Shown here one piece after another: positions 16,941-30,028 of a stretch of 33,614 nucleotides of DNA (the first letter of the stretch is position 1; the number at the start of each line of letters is the position of its first letter). Under the pieces are notes generated by a model. The model did no database searches. It worked only from the letters and a program-made list of their open reading frames with translations, and was not told the origin of the DNA. The DNA lies in contig VBDV01000034.1 of NCBI GenBank assembly GCA_005882765.1, positions 1-33,614 on the forward strand, read 5' to 3'. This DNA is from Chloroflexota bacterium (lineage in GTDB: Bacteria; Chloroflexota; Limnocylindria; P2-11E). The translations under genes and the position numbers were made by a program.

Positions 16941-19607
16941 CTAGTTCACCCGTCTGCCGCGACCGCCAGCGGCCGCGGGCTCGCGACCGCCGTTAGGAGA
17001 GGTCTCCTCGGCTTTCTGCTGCGCGTACTGCTCGCTCCAGAAGACGGCCTTGCCGTCCTGCGCATCGACGAAGACGGTGTCGCCCTCCTTGAATTCTCCG
17101 GAGAGCACCTTCTGCGCGAGCGGGTCGATGATGAGCCGCTGGATCGTGCGCTTGATCGGGCGCGCGCCGTAGACCGGGTCGAAGCCCTCCTTGGCGATGA
17201 GCGACTTCGCGTTGTCGGATAGCTCGAGGGTGATCTTCCGCTCGAGGAGACGCCGCGCCAGGATCCGTGTCTCCTTCCCGACGATCTCCATGAGCTGCTG
17301 CGTCACGAGGTTCTTGAAGATGACTATCTCGTCGACGCGGTTCAGGAACTCGGGCCGGAACTGGCCGCGCAGCGCGTCCATAACGCGCTTGCGGAGGAGG
17401 TCCTGCTGCTCCGCGAGCTCGGTGATGAACGTCGAGCCGACGTTGCTCGTCATGATGATCACGACGTTCTTGAAGTCGACCGTTCGGCCCTTGCCGTCAG
17501 TGAGACGGCCGTCGTCGAGGATCTGCAGGAGCACATTGAAGACGTCGGGATGCGCCTTCTCGATCTCGTCCAGCAGGAGGACTGAGTACGGGCGGCGCCG
17601 TATGGCTTCGGTCAGCTGGCCACCCTCCTCGAAACCGATGTAGCCGGGTGGCGCGCCGATGAGCCGCGCCACGGTGTGCTTCTCCATGTACTCGGACATG
17701 TCGAGGCGCACGAGCGACTTCTCGTCGTCGAAGAGGAACTCGGCGAGGGCCTTCGCGAGCAGGGTCTTGCCGACGCCGGTCGGACCGAGGAACAGGAACG
17801 AACCGAGAGGACGGTTCGGGTCCTGCATTCCGGCGCGGGCGCGACGCACCGCGTTCGCCACCGCCGTGACGGCTTCCTCCTGGCCAACGACGCGCTGGTG
17901 CAGGTTCTGCTCCATCCGCAGGAGCTTGGCGACCTCGCCCTCGAGGAGCTTCGTGACCGGGATACCGGTCCACTTGGCGACGACATCGGCGATGTCCTCT
18001 GGCGTCACCTCCTCGGTGAGCATCTTCTGGTTCTTCTGCAAGTCTGCGAGCCGCTTCTCAGCGCGCGCGATCTCCTTTTCGACACCGGCGACGGTGCTGT
18101 ACTTGAGCTCGGCCGCCTTCGCATAGTCCGCGGCGCGCTCGGCGCGCTCGACGTCGGCGCGGATGGCCTCGAGCTGCTGCCGCTTCTCCCGTATCTCGGT
18201 GATTGCGGCCTTCTCCTGCTGCCAGTGCGCCCGCAGCACGCTCGCTTCCTCCTTCGCGTGGGCGAGCTCGCGCTCGAGCTTCCCAAGACGTTCCTTGCTT
18301 GCGGCGTCGGTCTCCTTCTTCAGCGCTTCGCGCTCGATCTCGAGCCGCGTGATGGCGCGCTCGACCTCGTCGAGCTCGGCGGGCATCGAGTCGATCTCCA
18401 TGCGGAGCTTCGACGCGGCCTCGTCCACGAGATCGATCGCCTTGTCCGGAAGAAAGCGATCGGTGATGTAGCGCGATGACAGAGTGGCCGCGGCCACGAG
18501 CGCAGCGTCCTGGATCCGCACGCCGTGGTGGTTCTCGTAGCGCTCTCGTAGGCCGCGAAGTATTGAGATCGTGTCCTCGATCGTGGGCTCGCCGACGTAC
18601 ACCGGCTGGAAGCGACGCTCGAGCGCCGCGTCCTTCTCGATGTGCTTGCGGTACTCGTCGAGGGTGGTCGCGCCGATCGTGTGCAGCTCGCCACGCGCGA
18701 GCATCGGCTTGAGCATGTTCGCGGCGTCGACCGCGCCTTCGGCCGCGCCGGCCCCGACGACGGTGTGTAGCTCGTCGATGAACAGAATGATCTGGCCCTC
18801 GCTCTTCGCGATCTCCTGCAACACCGCCTTGAGCCGCTCCTCGAACTCGCCGCGATACTTCGCACCGGCGAGGAGCGAGCCGATGTCGAGCGCGAACACG
18901 CGCTTGTCCTTCAGACCCTCGGGAACGTCGCCGCGCACGATGCGCTGAGCCAGTCCCTCGACGATCGCGGTCTTGCCGACGCCGGGCTCGCCGATGAGCA
19001 CGGGATTGTTCTTGGTGCGCCGCGAGAGCACCTGGATGACACGCCGGATCTCCTCGTCGCGGCCGATAACGGGATCGATCTTGTTCTTGCGTGCGAGCTC
19101 GGTCAGGTCACGGCCGTACTTGTCGAGCGCCTGGTACTTGCCCTCGGGGTTCTGGTCGGTGACACGCTGGTTGCCGCGCACGTCCTTGAGCGCGTTCAGG
19201 ACGCGCTCGTGCGTCGCGCCGAGCCGTTTCAGGGCCTGCCCGGTGTAGCCCTGGTCCTCGGTCATCGCGAGGAGGAGATGCTCGGTGGAGACGTACTCAT
19301 CACCGAGGGACTGCGCCTCCTTCTGGGCCTGCTGCAAGACGCGGCCGAGCCGCCCGGAGGCCGAGAGCTGCACGTTGCCGCTCACCTTCGGCTGGCGCTG
19401 GAGCTCCGTCGCGAGCGCGGTCGAAAGCTGCGCGGGCTGGATGCCGAGCGCGGTGAGGACACTCGGCACGATGCCGCCGGCCTGGTCAACCAGCGCGGAC
19501 GCGATGTGCTCGACGTCGAGCTGCGCGTGGCCCTCGTCGCGCGCCTTCTGCTGCGCGGCGACAAGCGCCTCCTGCGACTTTTCCGTGAGCTTATTTGGAT
19601 CGATCAC
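16941..19607 (-). CDS. clpB: ATP-dependent chaperone ClpB
   Basis: 888 aa, two AAA modules ([45 protein letters not shown]), coiled-coil middle domain, Clp N-domain. Confidence 0.97.
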   Translation of the reverse strand: MIDPNKLTEKSQEALVAAQQKARDEGHAQLDVEHIASALVDQAGGIVPSVLTALGIQPAQLSTALATELQRQPKVSGNVQLSASGRLGRVLQQAQKEAQSLGDEYVSTEHLLLAMTEDQGYTGQALKRLGATHERVLNALKDVRGNQRVTDQNPEGKYQALDKYGRDLTELARKNKIDPVIGRDEEIRRVIQVLSRRTKNNPVLIGEPGVGKTAIVEGLAQRIVRGDVPEGLKDKRVFALDIGSLLAGAKYRGEFEERLKAVLQEIAKSEGQIILFIDELHTVVGAGAAEGAVDAANMLKPMLARGELHTIGATTLDEYRKHIEKDAALERRFQPVYVGEPTIEDTISILRGLRERYENHHGVRIQDAALVAAATLSSRYITDRFLPDKAIDLVDEAASKLRMEIDSMPAELDEVERAITRLEIEREALKKETDAASKERLGKLERELAHAKEEASVLRAHWQQEKAAITEIREKRQQLEAIRADVERAERAADYAKAAELKYSTVAGVEKEIARAEKRLADLQKNQKMLTEEVTPEDIADVVAKWTGIPVTKLLEGEVAKLLRMEQNLHQRVVGQEEAVTAVANAVRRARAGMQDPNRPLGSFLFLGPTGVGKTLLAKALAEFLFDDEKSLVRLDMSEYMEKHTVARLIGAPPGYIGFEEGGQLTEAIRRRPYSVLLLDEIEKAHPDVFNVLLQILDDGRLTDGKGRTVDFKNVVIIMTSNVGSTFITELAEQQDLLRKRVMDALRGQFRPEFLNRVDEIVIFKNLVTQQLMEIVGKETRILARRLLERKITLELSDNAKSLIAKEGFDPVYGARPIKRTIQRLIIDPLAQKVLSGEFKEGDTVFVDAQDGKAVFWSEQYAQQKAEETSPNGGREPAAAGGRGRRVN

Positions 19608-19638
19608 TCAACAACCTCAATCCGGAACCGCTCGCCTC

Positions 19639-20622
19639 TTAGAGGAGGTGGCTCCTGACGTTCTCCCCGCTGCGCGCCGTGGCGACCTCGCGCGCAAGCT
19701 CGCGCTCTTTTTCGTTGAGCTTCGTCGGCATGACGACCTTGACGGTGCTGTAGAGATCCCCGTGGCCGCCGCCCGCGCGGGGCATCCCCTGGCCGGCGAG
19801 ACGAATAGTGCGCCCGTTCTGCGTTTCGGGCGGGATGCGAAGTGAGACCCGACCCTTGAGCGTGGGCACGGTAACTTCCCCGCCCAGCATCGCTTCGTGC
19901 ATCGCGACCGGTAGGTCGACGCGGAGATCGTCGCCATCGCGCGTGAAGAAAGGATGCGGCTTCACGCGGACGCGGAGGTACGCGTCGCCGGGCGGACCTC
20001 CGCCCACGCCCGGATTCCCCTGCCCCGCAAGGCGGATCCGCTGCCCATCCTTCACCCCCGGCGGGATCTTCACGGTGAGCCGCCTGGGCGGCCCGCCGTT
20101 GTCTCGTGAAATTTGGATCACCTGCTCGGTGCCCTTGTAGGCCTCCGGGAGAGTGACCTCGACCTCGCCCTCGACATCCTCGCCTTGTCTAGCGCGCGAT
20201 CGCGTCCGCGTACGTGTGCGACCGAACACGTCGTCCGCGTCGGCGAACCCGCCGTTCGCGGCTTGTCCAAAGAGGGTGCGGAAGAAGTCGGAGAACCCAC
20301 TCGCATCGTCGCCGAACGGGTTCTCGCCCGGCTGTCCCGTGTACACGTACTGGAAGCCGCCGGTCCCCGAGGGACGTCCGCGCCCTTGCGCGAACTGCTC
20401 CCACTCAGGTCCGACAGTGTCATATCGCTTTCGCTTGTCGGGATCGCTGAGGACTTCGTGAGCCTCGTTGATCTCCTTGAAGCGCCGCTCGGCGTCCGCC
20501 TTCTTGTTGACGTCTGGGTGGTATTGGCGCGCGAGCTTTCGGTAGGCCTTCTTGATGTCGTCGGTCGAGGCGTTCTTCGGAACGCCCAGCGTCTTGTAGT
20601 AGTCCTTGTACTCGACCGGCAT
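19639..20622 (-). CDS. DnaJ/CbpA-like co-chaperone without zinc-finger region
   Basis: [68 protein letters not shown] (J domain, HPD), C-terminal domain, no CxxCxGxG repeats. Confidence 0.95.
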   Translation of the reverse strand: MPVEYKDYYKTLGVPKNASTDDIKKAYRKLARQYHPDVNKKADAERRFKEINEAHEVLSDPDKRKRYDTVGPEWEQFAQGRGRPSGTGGFQYVYTGQPGENPFGDDASGFSDFFRTLFGQAANGGFADADDVFGRTRTRTRSRARQGEDVEGEVEVTLPEAYKGTEQVIQISRDNGGPPRRLTVKIPPGVKDGQRIRLAGQGNPGVGGGPPGDAYLRVRVKPHPFFTRDGDDLRVDLPVAMHEAMLGGEVTVPTLKGRVSLRIPPETQNGRTIRLAGQGMPRAGGGHGDLYSTVKVVMPTKLNEKERELAREVATARSGENVRSHLL

Positions 20623-20640
20623 CGGTTCCGCCCCCGGAAA

Positions 20641-23073
<2,433 letters not shown>

Positions 23074-23124
23074 TTCTTCTTTCCTTCTAGCTCTTCGTGG
23101 ATCGATTGATCTTCATGGAATTTC

Positions 23125-23505
23125 TTAGAGCTCAACGCCCTTTTGACGCTGGCGAAGTCGCGGTCGTCGAGTCGTCGGCCCGTGGGTGACTTCGATCGTC
23201 TGCTGAGCCTCGGCCTCCGCGTCCTCACGCGCGAGTTCGGTCGCGATCTCGTCCATCAGGTCCGCCGCGTCGCGGAGCTGGAGCAGGAGCTTCACTCCGG
23301 CGAGGTTCACACCACGGGTCTGAGTGAGGTAGCGGATAGCGCGCACGCGCTCGAGATCTTCGTCCGAGTAGAGGCGGATGTTGGTGTCCGTTCGCACCGG
23401 ATCGAGCAGGCCCTCCTCCTCGTAAATGCGGAGCGTCCGGGGATGGCATCCCGCCAGCCCTGCCGCGATGCTGATGACGTACACGGGTCGTCGTGCGCTT
23501 GCCAC
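23125..23505 (-). CDS. hspR: MerR-family heat-shock repressor HspR-like
   Basis: From GTG 23505: VASARRPVYVISIAAGLAGCHPRTLRIYEEEGLLDPVRTDTNIRLYSDEDLERVRAIRYLTQTRGVNLAGVKLLLQL; operon position with lon/dnaJ/clpB. Confidence 0.88.
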   Translation of the reverse strand: MASARRPVYVISIAAGLAGCHPRTLRIYEEEGLLDPVRTDTNIRLYSDEDLERVRAIRYLTQTRGVNLAGVKLLLQLRDAADLMDEIATELAREDAEAEAQQTIEVTHGPTTRRPRLRQRQKGVEL

Positions 23506-23510
23506 GGAAA

Positions 23511-23540
23511 TATCTAAAAGCCTATCAATGCCGTTGTCAA
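23511..23540 (-). promoter_or_regulatory. Promoter of the hspR-lon-dnaJ-clpB operon
   Basis: Minus strand TTGACA (23540-23535), 17/18-nt spacer, TTAGAT/TAGATA, then 5-6 nt to GTG 23505. Confidence 0.55.
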
Positions 23541-23704
23541 CTCTTCTCTTTATTCCGAGGAAGGAGGGCAGAGGGGCGGAAGAGCGCACGGCTGGCCCGC
23601 CGAGGGCCCGCGCGCGATGGGGCACCGGCCGGAGGCCGGGGGGTCCACCGTCGCGTAAAGAGGGTTTCGGCGGGCCGCCGTGCGCCACCGATAATTGGCG
23701 GCCC

Positions 23705-25036
23705 GTGCGGTTTGGCCTTGATTTCGGCACTTCAAATACCTCCCTGGCCGTATCCGACGGCGACTCCGTGCGCGTCCTCCCCATCGACGCCGTCGCGGGC
23801 GAGACGATGCCCACCGTCCTCTATGTCCGGCGGGATGGGACTCCCATCGTCGGGCGAGCGGCCATCGATGCGTATCTCCAGGACAACCGCACCCGCGGGC
23901 CGCTCACCAGGGAGGTCCAGCTGCTCGGCATACGCCTACCCTCGACCGACCCCACCCACAAGAGCCTCGAGGCATACATCCTCGCCGACACCAGCGCTCC
24001 CGGCCGACTCTTCCAGGCCCTCAAGACCTTCCTCGGGGACCCCCTCGACACTCGCACGAACGTGTTTGGCGATGCGAAAGGCCTCGAGGACCTCATTGCT
24101 CTCATCCTCGTCCATGTCCGGAACCGCGCGGAGGAGCTCACCGGTGCCGCCCCTGACGCGATCACGCTCGGCCGCCCGGTCAGATTCATCGGCGGTGACG
24201 ACGCTGAGGCTCGCGCGACCGGCCGTCTGCGGGCGGCCGCCAAGCTCGCGGGCTTTCGCGACGTTCGCTTCGTGGCCGAGCCGATCGCCGCGGCCCACGC
24301 CGCGGATGTCGGACCGGGGACAAGCCTTGTGTTCGACTTTGGCGGCGGCACGCTCGACCTCTGCGTAGTGCGGCGTGACGCCGGTGGACTCGGGGTCCTC
24401 GCGACGGCCGGCGGTCCGATCGGCGGCGACCGCGCGACCGAGCTGCTCATCGAGGATGCGGTGGCGCCGCGTCTGGGCTCCCGGGCCGAGTGGGGACCGA
24501 AGCGTCTTCGGCTTCCGCGATACATCGTGAACGCGCTCCGTGATTGGCACGCGCTCTCCGCGCTGAACGAGAAGCCGCTCCTCGATGCGCTCGACGACCT
24601 CGTGCGTGCGGGTGCGCCGCGTCGCGAGCTCGCGGCTCTGCGGAGCGCGATCGAGCTCCAGCTCGGGTACGAGATCTTTCAGACGACAGATGCGACAAAG
24701 ATCGACCTCTCGACCGTGCCCGCCGCGATCCTCACCTACCACCACGCGGAGGTGGACGTCGATGCCCGTGTCACCCGCGGTCGGTTTGAGCATCTCATCC
24801 GGCCGATGCTCGACGAGACTGCCGCGCTCGTGCGGGGCGTGGTCGGCGACGCGGGCGTCGCGGCGGGCGAGATAACGGCGGTCGTGTACACCGGCGGGTC
24901 GAGCGCGATCCCAGCTTTCCGGGCGCTCATGCACGAGCTCGTCCCAAACGCGGTCGCGCGAGACACCGCGGCGTTCACGAGCGTGGCCGCCGGGCTGGCG
25001 ATGCCCGGCGTGACGGAGGCGGCGATAACCGGCTAA
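23705..25036 (+). CDS. Hsp70-family (YegD-like) ATPase lacking a substrate-binding domain
   Basis: From GTG 23705: VRFGLDFGTSNTSLAVSDGD...FVAEPIAAAHAADVGPGTSLVFDFGGGTLDLCVVRRD...VVYTGGSSAIPAFRALM. The protein ends after the ATPase fold. Confidence 0.88.
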   Translation: MRFGLDFGTSNTSLAVSDGDSVRVLPIDAVAGETMPTVLYVRRDGTPIVGRAAIDAYLQDNRTRGPLTREVQLLGIRLPSTDPTHKSLEAYILADTSAPGRLFQALKTFLGDPLDTRTNVFGDAKGLEDLIALILVHVRNRAEELTGAAPDAITLGRPVRFIGGDDAEARATGRLRAAAKLAGFRDVRFVAEPIAAAHAADVGPGTSLVFDFGGGTLDLCVVRRDAGGLGVLATAGGPIGGDRATELLIEDAVAPRLGSRAEWGPKRLRLPRYIVNALRDWHALSALNEKPLLDALDDLVRAGAPRRELAALRSAIELQLGYEIFQTTDATKIDLSTVPAAILTYHHAEVDVDARVTRGRFEHLIRPMLDETAALVRGVVGDAGVAAGEITAVVYTGGSSAIPAFRALMHELVPNAVARDTAAFTSVAAGLAMPGVTEAAITG

Positions 25037-26559
25037 TGGACAATCGTGTGATGCGACGTCTGATCCCGTTCGTCGCCGCCGCCGCGGCCGTGGCGATCAC
25101 CACGGCCTTCATCGATCTCATCGCTGGGCGCGCGCAGATCGCGAACATCTCGATGCTCTATCTCGTCGCGGTGCTCATCGTCGCGGTGGCATTCGGTCGC
25201 GTTGCCGCGATCGTTGCGAGCGTCCTGGCGTTTGTCACGTTCGACTGGTTCTTCGTGCCGCCGACGCACCAGCTCGTCGTGGCCGACGCGCAGGAGCTCT
25301 TCTCGCTCGCGCTCTTCCTGATCACCGCGGTGGTCACCGGAACGCTCGCGGCACGCGAACGGGCCCGCGCGCAGGAGGCTGAGCACCGCGAGCACGACGC
25401 GAAGGTCCTCTATGAGGCCGCGTTCCTCATGGCGGAGCCGAATCTCGAGCAGGCGCTCGTCGCGGTCGCGGAGCATTTCCGGGCGGCGCTCGACCTCGAC
25501 GCGGTGTCGATCGAAGCGAACGCCGACATCCTCCCGCACCCCGCGATCGCCGCGCGTGACGATGCGGCGCGCGCCGACCTTCGAGCAACGGGTAGCGAGC
25601 TGCGGCTCATGGACCCTGCCGGGCCCTCGCGCACCATCCGCCTTGTTGGACCCACGACGGCCCGCGCTGGTCGCCGAGCTCGCCTCGTGCCGATCGTCGC
25701 GGCAGGCGTGCGCGTGGGTCGCCTCACGGTGCTGCCTCAAGCCGGAGCGCCAGAGTTTGGGCCGGCCGAGGAACGCGTGTTCGCGATCGCCGCCGCGCAG
25801 CTGGGCCTTACGATCGAGCGCGCGCGATTTCGCCAGGACGCGACGGAGTCTGAGGTCCTCCGCCGCTCTGACGATCTCAAGACGGAGCTGCTCCACGCCG
25901 TATCGCACGAGCTCCGGACGCCGCTCGCGTCGATCCTTGCGTCGGCGGGAAGCCTTCGACAACGCGACGTCGACTGGACGGAGCGCGAGCGCGACGAGTT
26001 CGCGACCGCGATCCAGGACGAGGCCGTGCGGCTCGACCGCCTGGTGGGTAGCCTGCTCGATCTCTCGCGCATCGAGAATGGAACGCTCGTGCCGCACAAG
26101 GCATGGCACGACGTCGGCGCCCTCGTGGAGGACGTCGCCGGGCGCATGCGCCCAGTCACCGCGGGTCATCCGGTGCGTCTCGACGTTCCGGAGGATCTGC
26201 CGCCGATCGAGCTCGACTATGTGGAGATCCAGCAGGTCCTCTCGAATCTGGTGGAAAACGCCGCGAAGTTCTCTCCGGCGGGCTCCGAGATCGGGATCAG
26301 CGTCGGCCGCGACGACTCGAACGTTCGCTTCGCAGTCCGCGACCACGGGCCGGGAATCTCGCCGGGGGACTCAGAACGCGTCTTCGAACCGTTCGTCCGG
26401 CTCGCGCGGGCCGGACAGGGCCCGCGCGGCGTCGGGCTTGGCCTGGCTATCGCCAAACGCCTCGTCGAAGCGCACGCTGGAACCATCTGGGTCGATCGCG
26501 GCGTGAGCGATGGAACGCGCATCGTTTTCACGCTCCCGGGGCGGGCCGGTGTCGTCTAA
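25036..26559 (+). CDS. KdpD-like sensor histidine kinase (DUF4118 TM region, GAF-like, HisKA, HATPase) lacking the N-terminal KdpD/Usp domains
   Basis: IANISMLYLVAVLIVAVAFGRVAAIVASVLAFVTFDWFFVPPTHQLVVAD (KdpD DUF4118 signature), HAVSHELRTPLASILASAGSLRQ, NLVENAAKFSPAGSEI, GVGLGLAIAKRLVEAHAG. Confidence 0.9.
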   Translation: MDNRVMRRLIPFVAAAAAVAITTAFIDLIAGRAQIANISMLYLVAVLIVAVAFGRVAAIVASVLAFVTFDWFFVPPTHQLVVADAQELFSLALFLITAVVTGTLAARERARAQEAEHREHDAKVLYEAAFLMAEPNLEQALVAVAEHFRAALDLDAVSIEANADILPHPAIAARDDAARADLRATGSELRLMDPAGPSRTIRLVGPTTARAGRRARLVPIVAAGVRVGRLTVLPQAGAPEFGPAEERVFAIAAAQLGLTIERARFRQDATESEVLRRSDDLKTELLHAVSHELRTPLASILASAGSLRQRDVDWTERERDEFATAIQDEAVRLDRLVGSLLDLSRIENGTLVPHKAWHDVGALVEDVAGRMRPVTAGHPVRLDVPEDLPPIELDYVEIQQVLSNLVENAAKFSPAGSEIGISVGRDDSNVRFAVRDHGPGISPGDSERVFEPFVRLARAGQGPRGVGLGLAIAKRLVEAHAGTIWVDRGVSDGTRIVFTLPGRAGVV

Positions 26560-27271
26560 CGCCGTGCGGGACGAGCCGTCGGGGGCGCGCCTTCTCGTGG
26601 TCGACGACGAACCATCGATGGTCCGAACGCTTCGGACGAACCTGCGCGGCCACGGCTTCCAAGTGGAGACGGCGGAGACCGCGGGTGACGCGCTCGCGAG
26701 CTACGAGCGCCGCCAGCCCGACCTCATCGTGCTCGATCTCAACCTTCCGGACGGCGACGGGTTCGAAGTGGTGCGCCGCATACGCGAGCAGTCGGGGACG
26801 CCGATCATCGTCCTCTCCGCCCGCGGCGGTGAGACCGACAAGGTGAACGCGCTCGATCTCGGCGCGGACGATTACATGACCAAGCCGTTCGGAATCGACG
26901 AGCTGCTTGCGCGCATCCGCGTCGCCCTGCGACACGTCGCGCGCCCCGGAACCGGAGCCGAACCCAGGATCACGAGCGGCGCGCTCGTGATCGATCTCGA
27001 ACGGCGGGAGGTCACGGTCGCGGGCCGCGCGATCCACTTGACACCGACCGAATACGACCTGCTCAAGGTCTTTGTCACCAATCCGAACAAGGTCCTGACC
27101 GACCGAATGCTGCTGCAACAGGTCTGGGGCCCCGACTACGGTGACGAATCGCATTACCTACACGTCTATGTCGCTCGGCTGCGGCGCAAGATCGAAAGCG
27201 ATCCGCAGGATCCGGCCTACCTTGTGACCGAGCCCGGCGTGGGTTACCGCTTCCGCTCCGAAGAGCTTTAA
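26549..27271 (+). CDS. KdpE-like OmpR-family response regulator
   Basis: ARLLVVDDEPSMVRTLRTNLRGHGFQVETAETAGDAL...LNLPDGDGFEVVRRIRE...LTPTEYDLLKVFVTNPNKVLTDRMLLQQVWGPDYGDESHYLHVYVARLRRKIE. GTG 26549 or 26564. Confidence 0.92.
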   Translation: MSSNAVRDEPSGARLLVVDDEPSMVRTLRTNLRGHGFQVETAETAGDALASYERRQPDLIVLDLNLPDGDGFEVVRRIREQSGTPIIVLSARGGETDKVNALDLGADDYMTKPFGIDELLARIRVALRHVARPGTGAEPRITSGALVIDLERREVTVAGRAIHLTPTEYDLLKVFVTNPNKVLTDRMLLQQVWGPDYGDESHYLHVYVARLRRKIESDPQDPAYLVTEPGVGYRFRSEEL

Positions 27272-27276
27272 CGGGC

Positions 27277-27325
27277 TTTGAGACGTCGTTGAGGGCGCGG
27301 CGGCGTTCGTTGACACGCTGTTGAG
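27277..27325 (+). promoter_or_regulatory. Phased direct TTGA repeats upstream of the KimA-like gene (candidate OmpR-family operator)
   Basis: tTTGAG at 27277, GTTGAG at 27288, GTTGAC at 27309, GTTGAG at 27320; offsets 11, 21 and 11 bp. Confidence 0.45.
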
Positions 27326-27349
27326 CGATTTGGCACGACGCTCATTGGG

Positions 27350-29368
27350 ATGGACTCGAAGAGCGAGCGCGGGGACCTTCCCGGGCTCGAACAGCTCGTC
27401 CCAAAGCAAGGTCGTCGGCCAGGCGATCGCTACGTGCGGATCGTTTCGCCTCGCCGCGACTTCCGTCGCGCGGAGGGGCACTACGTAGCGACCGACGCCG
27501 CGATCGTTCCACCGGGGCAGACCGGTCGGATCTTCGCGGGCATCCGGCACGTGCTTTTCGGAAAGCCTCTCGCCACTGAGGCGGAGGGCTCGGAGCGTCT
27601 TTCGGTCGCGACCGGCTACGCGATCCTCGCGTCGGACAACATCTCGTCTTCGGCATATGCGACCGAAGAAGCGATGCGGGTGCTCGCGCTCGCCGGTGTC
27701 GCGGCGCTCTCGCTGACGATGCCGATCGCGCTGGCGATCGTCGCCGTTCTCGCCGTCGTGGTCCTCTCACAGCTTCAGGTCATCAAGGCGTATCCCAACG
27801 GCGGCGGCAGCTACGTCGTCACGAGCGACAACCTTGGGCGGGTGCCCGGCCTCGTCGCGGCGTCGTCGCTCCTGATCGACTACGTCCTCACCGTCGCGGT
27901 CTCCACCGCGGCGGGCGTGGCGGCCATCACGTCGTTCGCGCCTGCGCTGCACGACATGCGGGTCCCGCTCGGACTCGCATTCATCGCCCTACTCGCCATC
28001 GGAAATCTTCGTGGCATCCGCGAGGCGGGAATGATCTTCGCCATTCCGACGTATGTGTACGTTCTCTCGCTGGCCGGCCTCATCGCGTATGGGCTCTTCC
28101 GCGTGGTGTCGGGCGATGTTCCCACGCCGGCGATCCCGCCAGACCCCGTGCCGGCTGCGGGGTTTACCGCGCTGTCGGTGCTTCTCATCCTCCGCGCCTT
28201 CGCATCGGGCTCGGTCGCGCTCACCGGCGCCGAGGCCGTCGCGAACGGGGTTCCGAGCATGAAGCCTCCCGAGACGAAGAACGCGTCCATGACGCTCATC
28301 CTGATGGCGCTCACGTTCGGCACGATCTTTCTCGGCCTCACGTTCCTCGCTCAAGCCCTCGGCGTCGCGCCGGATCAACGAGAACAGGAGACGCTGAACA
28401 GCCTCGTCACCCGCTCGCTCGTCGGCAACGGGTTCCCCTACTACCTGGTGCAGGTGTCGACCGCGGTCATCCTCGCGCTCGCCGCGAACACCGGCTTCAC
28501 CGGATTTCCGCGCCTCGCCGCGGTGCTGGCGAACGATCGCTTCATGCCGCGGCATTTCGCGGATCGCGGCGAACGCCTCGCCTTCTCCTTCGGGATCCTG
28601 GTCCTGGCGGCGCTCGCGAGCGTCGTGCTTGTCGCGTTCGGCGGCAGTGTCACGGCTCTCATTCCGCTCTACACGATCGGTGTGTTCCTTGCGTTCACGC
28701 TTTCACAGACGGGCTTGGTGCGGCGCTGGCTCCGCCTACGGCCGCGCGGGTGGAAGCTCACCGCGGCGATCAACGGTGTCGGGGCGGTGGTGACCGGCGT
28801 CGTGCTGGCGATCACCACGGTGACCAAGTTCGAGCACGGCGCGTGGATGGTGCTGATCGTCATGCCGCTCCTCGTGCTGCTGCTGCACGGCATCAGCTCG
28901 CATTACACAGCCGCCCAGGACTCTCTCGTGGTCGAGGATCTCCGGGAAGACCTGCCGAAGCTGCCGCAGCCGATGGTCATCGTCCCGGTCGCGCGACTCG
29001 ATCGCACCGCGGTGCACGCGCTGACGTTCGCATCCTCGATCTCGGATCACGTCAGGGCGGTGCATGTCGCGACGAGTCACGAGACCGCTGCTGCGTTCCA
29101 GGTTCGGTGGGACGCCTGGGCGGCAAACGTCCCGCTCGAAGTGATCGTGTCGCCATACCGGTCGCTCGTCCCGCCGCTCCTTACGTACATCGAGAGAGTC
29201 GGGCGGAATTGCGACCGGCCGCTCACGATCGTGGTGAGCCAGTTCGTGCCGAGACACTGGTGGGAGTTCTTCCTGCACAGCCAGACGGCGTTCCGGCTGA
29301 AGCTGGCACTTCTCTTTCGGCCGGACACGATCGTGATCGACGTTCCGTACCACCCGCGCGAGACCTAG
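27350..29368 (+). CDS. APC-family KimA-like potassium transporter
   Basis: ILASDNISSSAYATEEAMRVLALAG, IKAYPNGGGSYVVTSDNLG, multiple TMs, and a UspA-like cytosolic C-terminus (MVIVPVARLDRTAVHALTFASSISD...VPRHWWEFFLHSQTAFRLK). Confidence 0.8.
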   Translation: MDSKSERGDLPGLEQLVPKQGRRPGDRYVRIVSPRRDFRRAEGHYVATDAAIVPPGQTGRIFAGIRHVLFGKPLATEAEGSERLSVATGYAILASDNISSSAYATEEAMRVLALAGVAALSLTMPIALAIVAVLAVVVLSQLQVIKAYPNGGGSYVVTSDNLGRVPGLVAASSLLIDYVLTVAVSTAAGVAAITSFAPALHDMRVPLGLAFIALLAIGNLRGIREAGMIFAIPTYVYVLSLAGLIAYGLFRVVSGDVPTPAIPPDPVPAAGFTALSVLLILRAFASGSVALTGAEAVANGVPSMKPPETKNASMTLILMALTFGTIFLGLTFLAQALGVAPDQREQETLNSLVTRSLVGNGFPYYLVQVSTAVILALAANTGFTGFPRLAAVLANDRFMPRHFADRGERLAFSFGILVLAALASVVLVAFGGSVTALIPLYTIGVFLAFTLSQTGLVRRWLRLRPRGWKLTAAINGVGAVVTGVVLAITTVTKFEHGAWMVLIVMPLLVLLLHGISSHYTAAQDSLVVEDLREDLPKLPQPMVIVPVARLDRTAVHALTFASSISDHVRAVHVATSHETAAAFQVRWDAWAANVPLEVIVSPYRSLVPPLLTYIERVGRNCDRPLTIVVSQFVPRHWWEFFLHSQTAFRLKLALLFRPDTIVIDVPYHPRET

Positions 29369-30021
29369 CCCATCAGGGCTTTGCGGACCTCGCCTTCGGA
29401 CGCCGTCGGCGAGAAGACCATGACCCGATCGCCGACTTCGAGCTTTGTGTCGTCGTCCGCGTGCATCAGCTTGCCTTTGCGGATGATCCCGCCGACGAGC
29501 GCACCGCTCGGCAGGCGAAGACTCCCGACGTTCTTTCCGGCGGGAGGCGTTCCGATCGCGATCTCAGCCTCGATCAGCTCGTTCGCTGAGCCGGCGAGTG
29601 ACATGAGCGGCATGAAGCCCCCGGAAGGCAGCTCCTGTTCGATCACATTCATCAGCACGCGGGTCGAAGAGATCGTCTCGTCGATGCCGAGCGTCTTGAA
29701 GACGATCTCGTTCTTGGGATTGTTGACGCGCGCGATCACGCGGGGTGTCCGGCACCGGATCTTCGCCAGCTGGCAGATCACGAGGTTCTTCGCGTCGTCG
29801 CCGGTCACTGCGATGAGCGCGTCGGCGCGACTGCAACCCGCCTCCATCTGCGCGCGGCCCTCGTCGGCCGGCGCGTTCATCACGATCGAACCGAGGCGCT
29901 CTTGGACGAAATTGGCGCGGCGTCGATCGGCCTCGATCACCGTGACCTCGTGCCCGGACTCGAGAAGTGCCTGCGAGAGGTGGAACCCGACCTCACCCGC
30001 CCCAGCGACGACGAAGTACAT
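29365..30021 (-). CDS. TrkA/KtrC-type RCK potassium regulatory protein (TrkA_N + TrkA_C)
   Basis: MYFVVAGAGEVGFHLSQALLESGHEVTVIEADRRRANFVQERL and C-terminal EIAIGTPPAGKNVGSLRLPSGALVGGIIRKGKLMHADDDTKLEVGDRVMVFS. Confidence 0.9.
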   Translation of the reverse strand: MYFVVAGAGEVGFHLSQALLESGHEVTVIEADRRRANFVQERLGSIVMNAPADEGRAQMEAGCSRADALIAVTGDDAKNLVICQLAKIRCRTPRVIARVNNPKNEIVFKTLGIDETISSTRVLMNVIEQELPSGGFMPLMSLAGSANELIEAEIAIGTPPAGKNVGSLRLPSGALVGGIIRKGKLMHADDDTKLEVGDRVMVFSPTASEGEVRKALMG

Positions 30022-30028
30022 CTTTACA

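Noticed and set aside
25033-26346. 437-aa minus-strand ORF
   Set aside because: Antisense to the KdpD-like histidine kinase, which has clear HisKA and HATPase motifs.
27272-27349. Possible ydaO/c-di-AMP riboswitch upstream of the KimA-like gene
   Set aside because: The intergenic gap is only 78 nt, too short for the ydaO aptamer, and no matching conserved core is seen.
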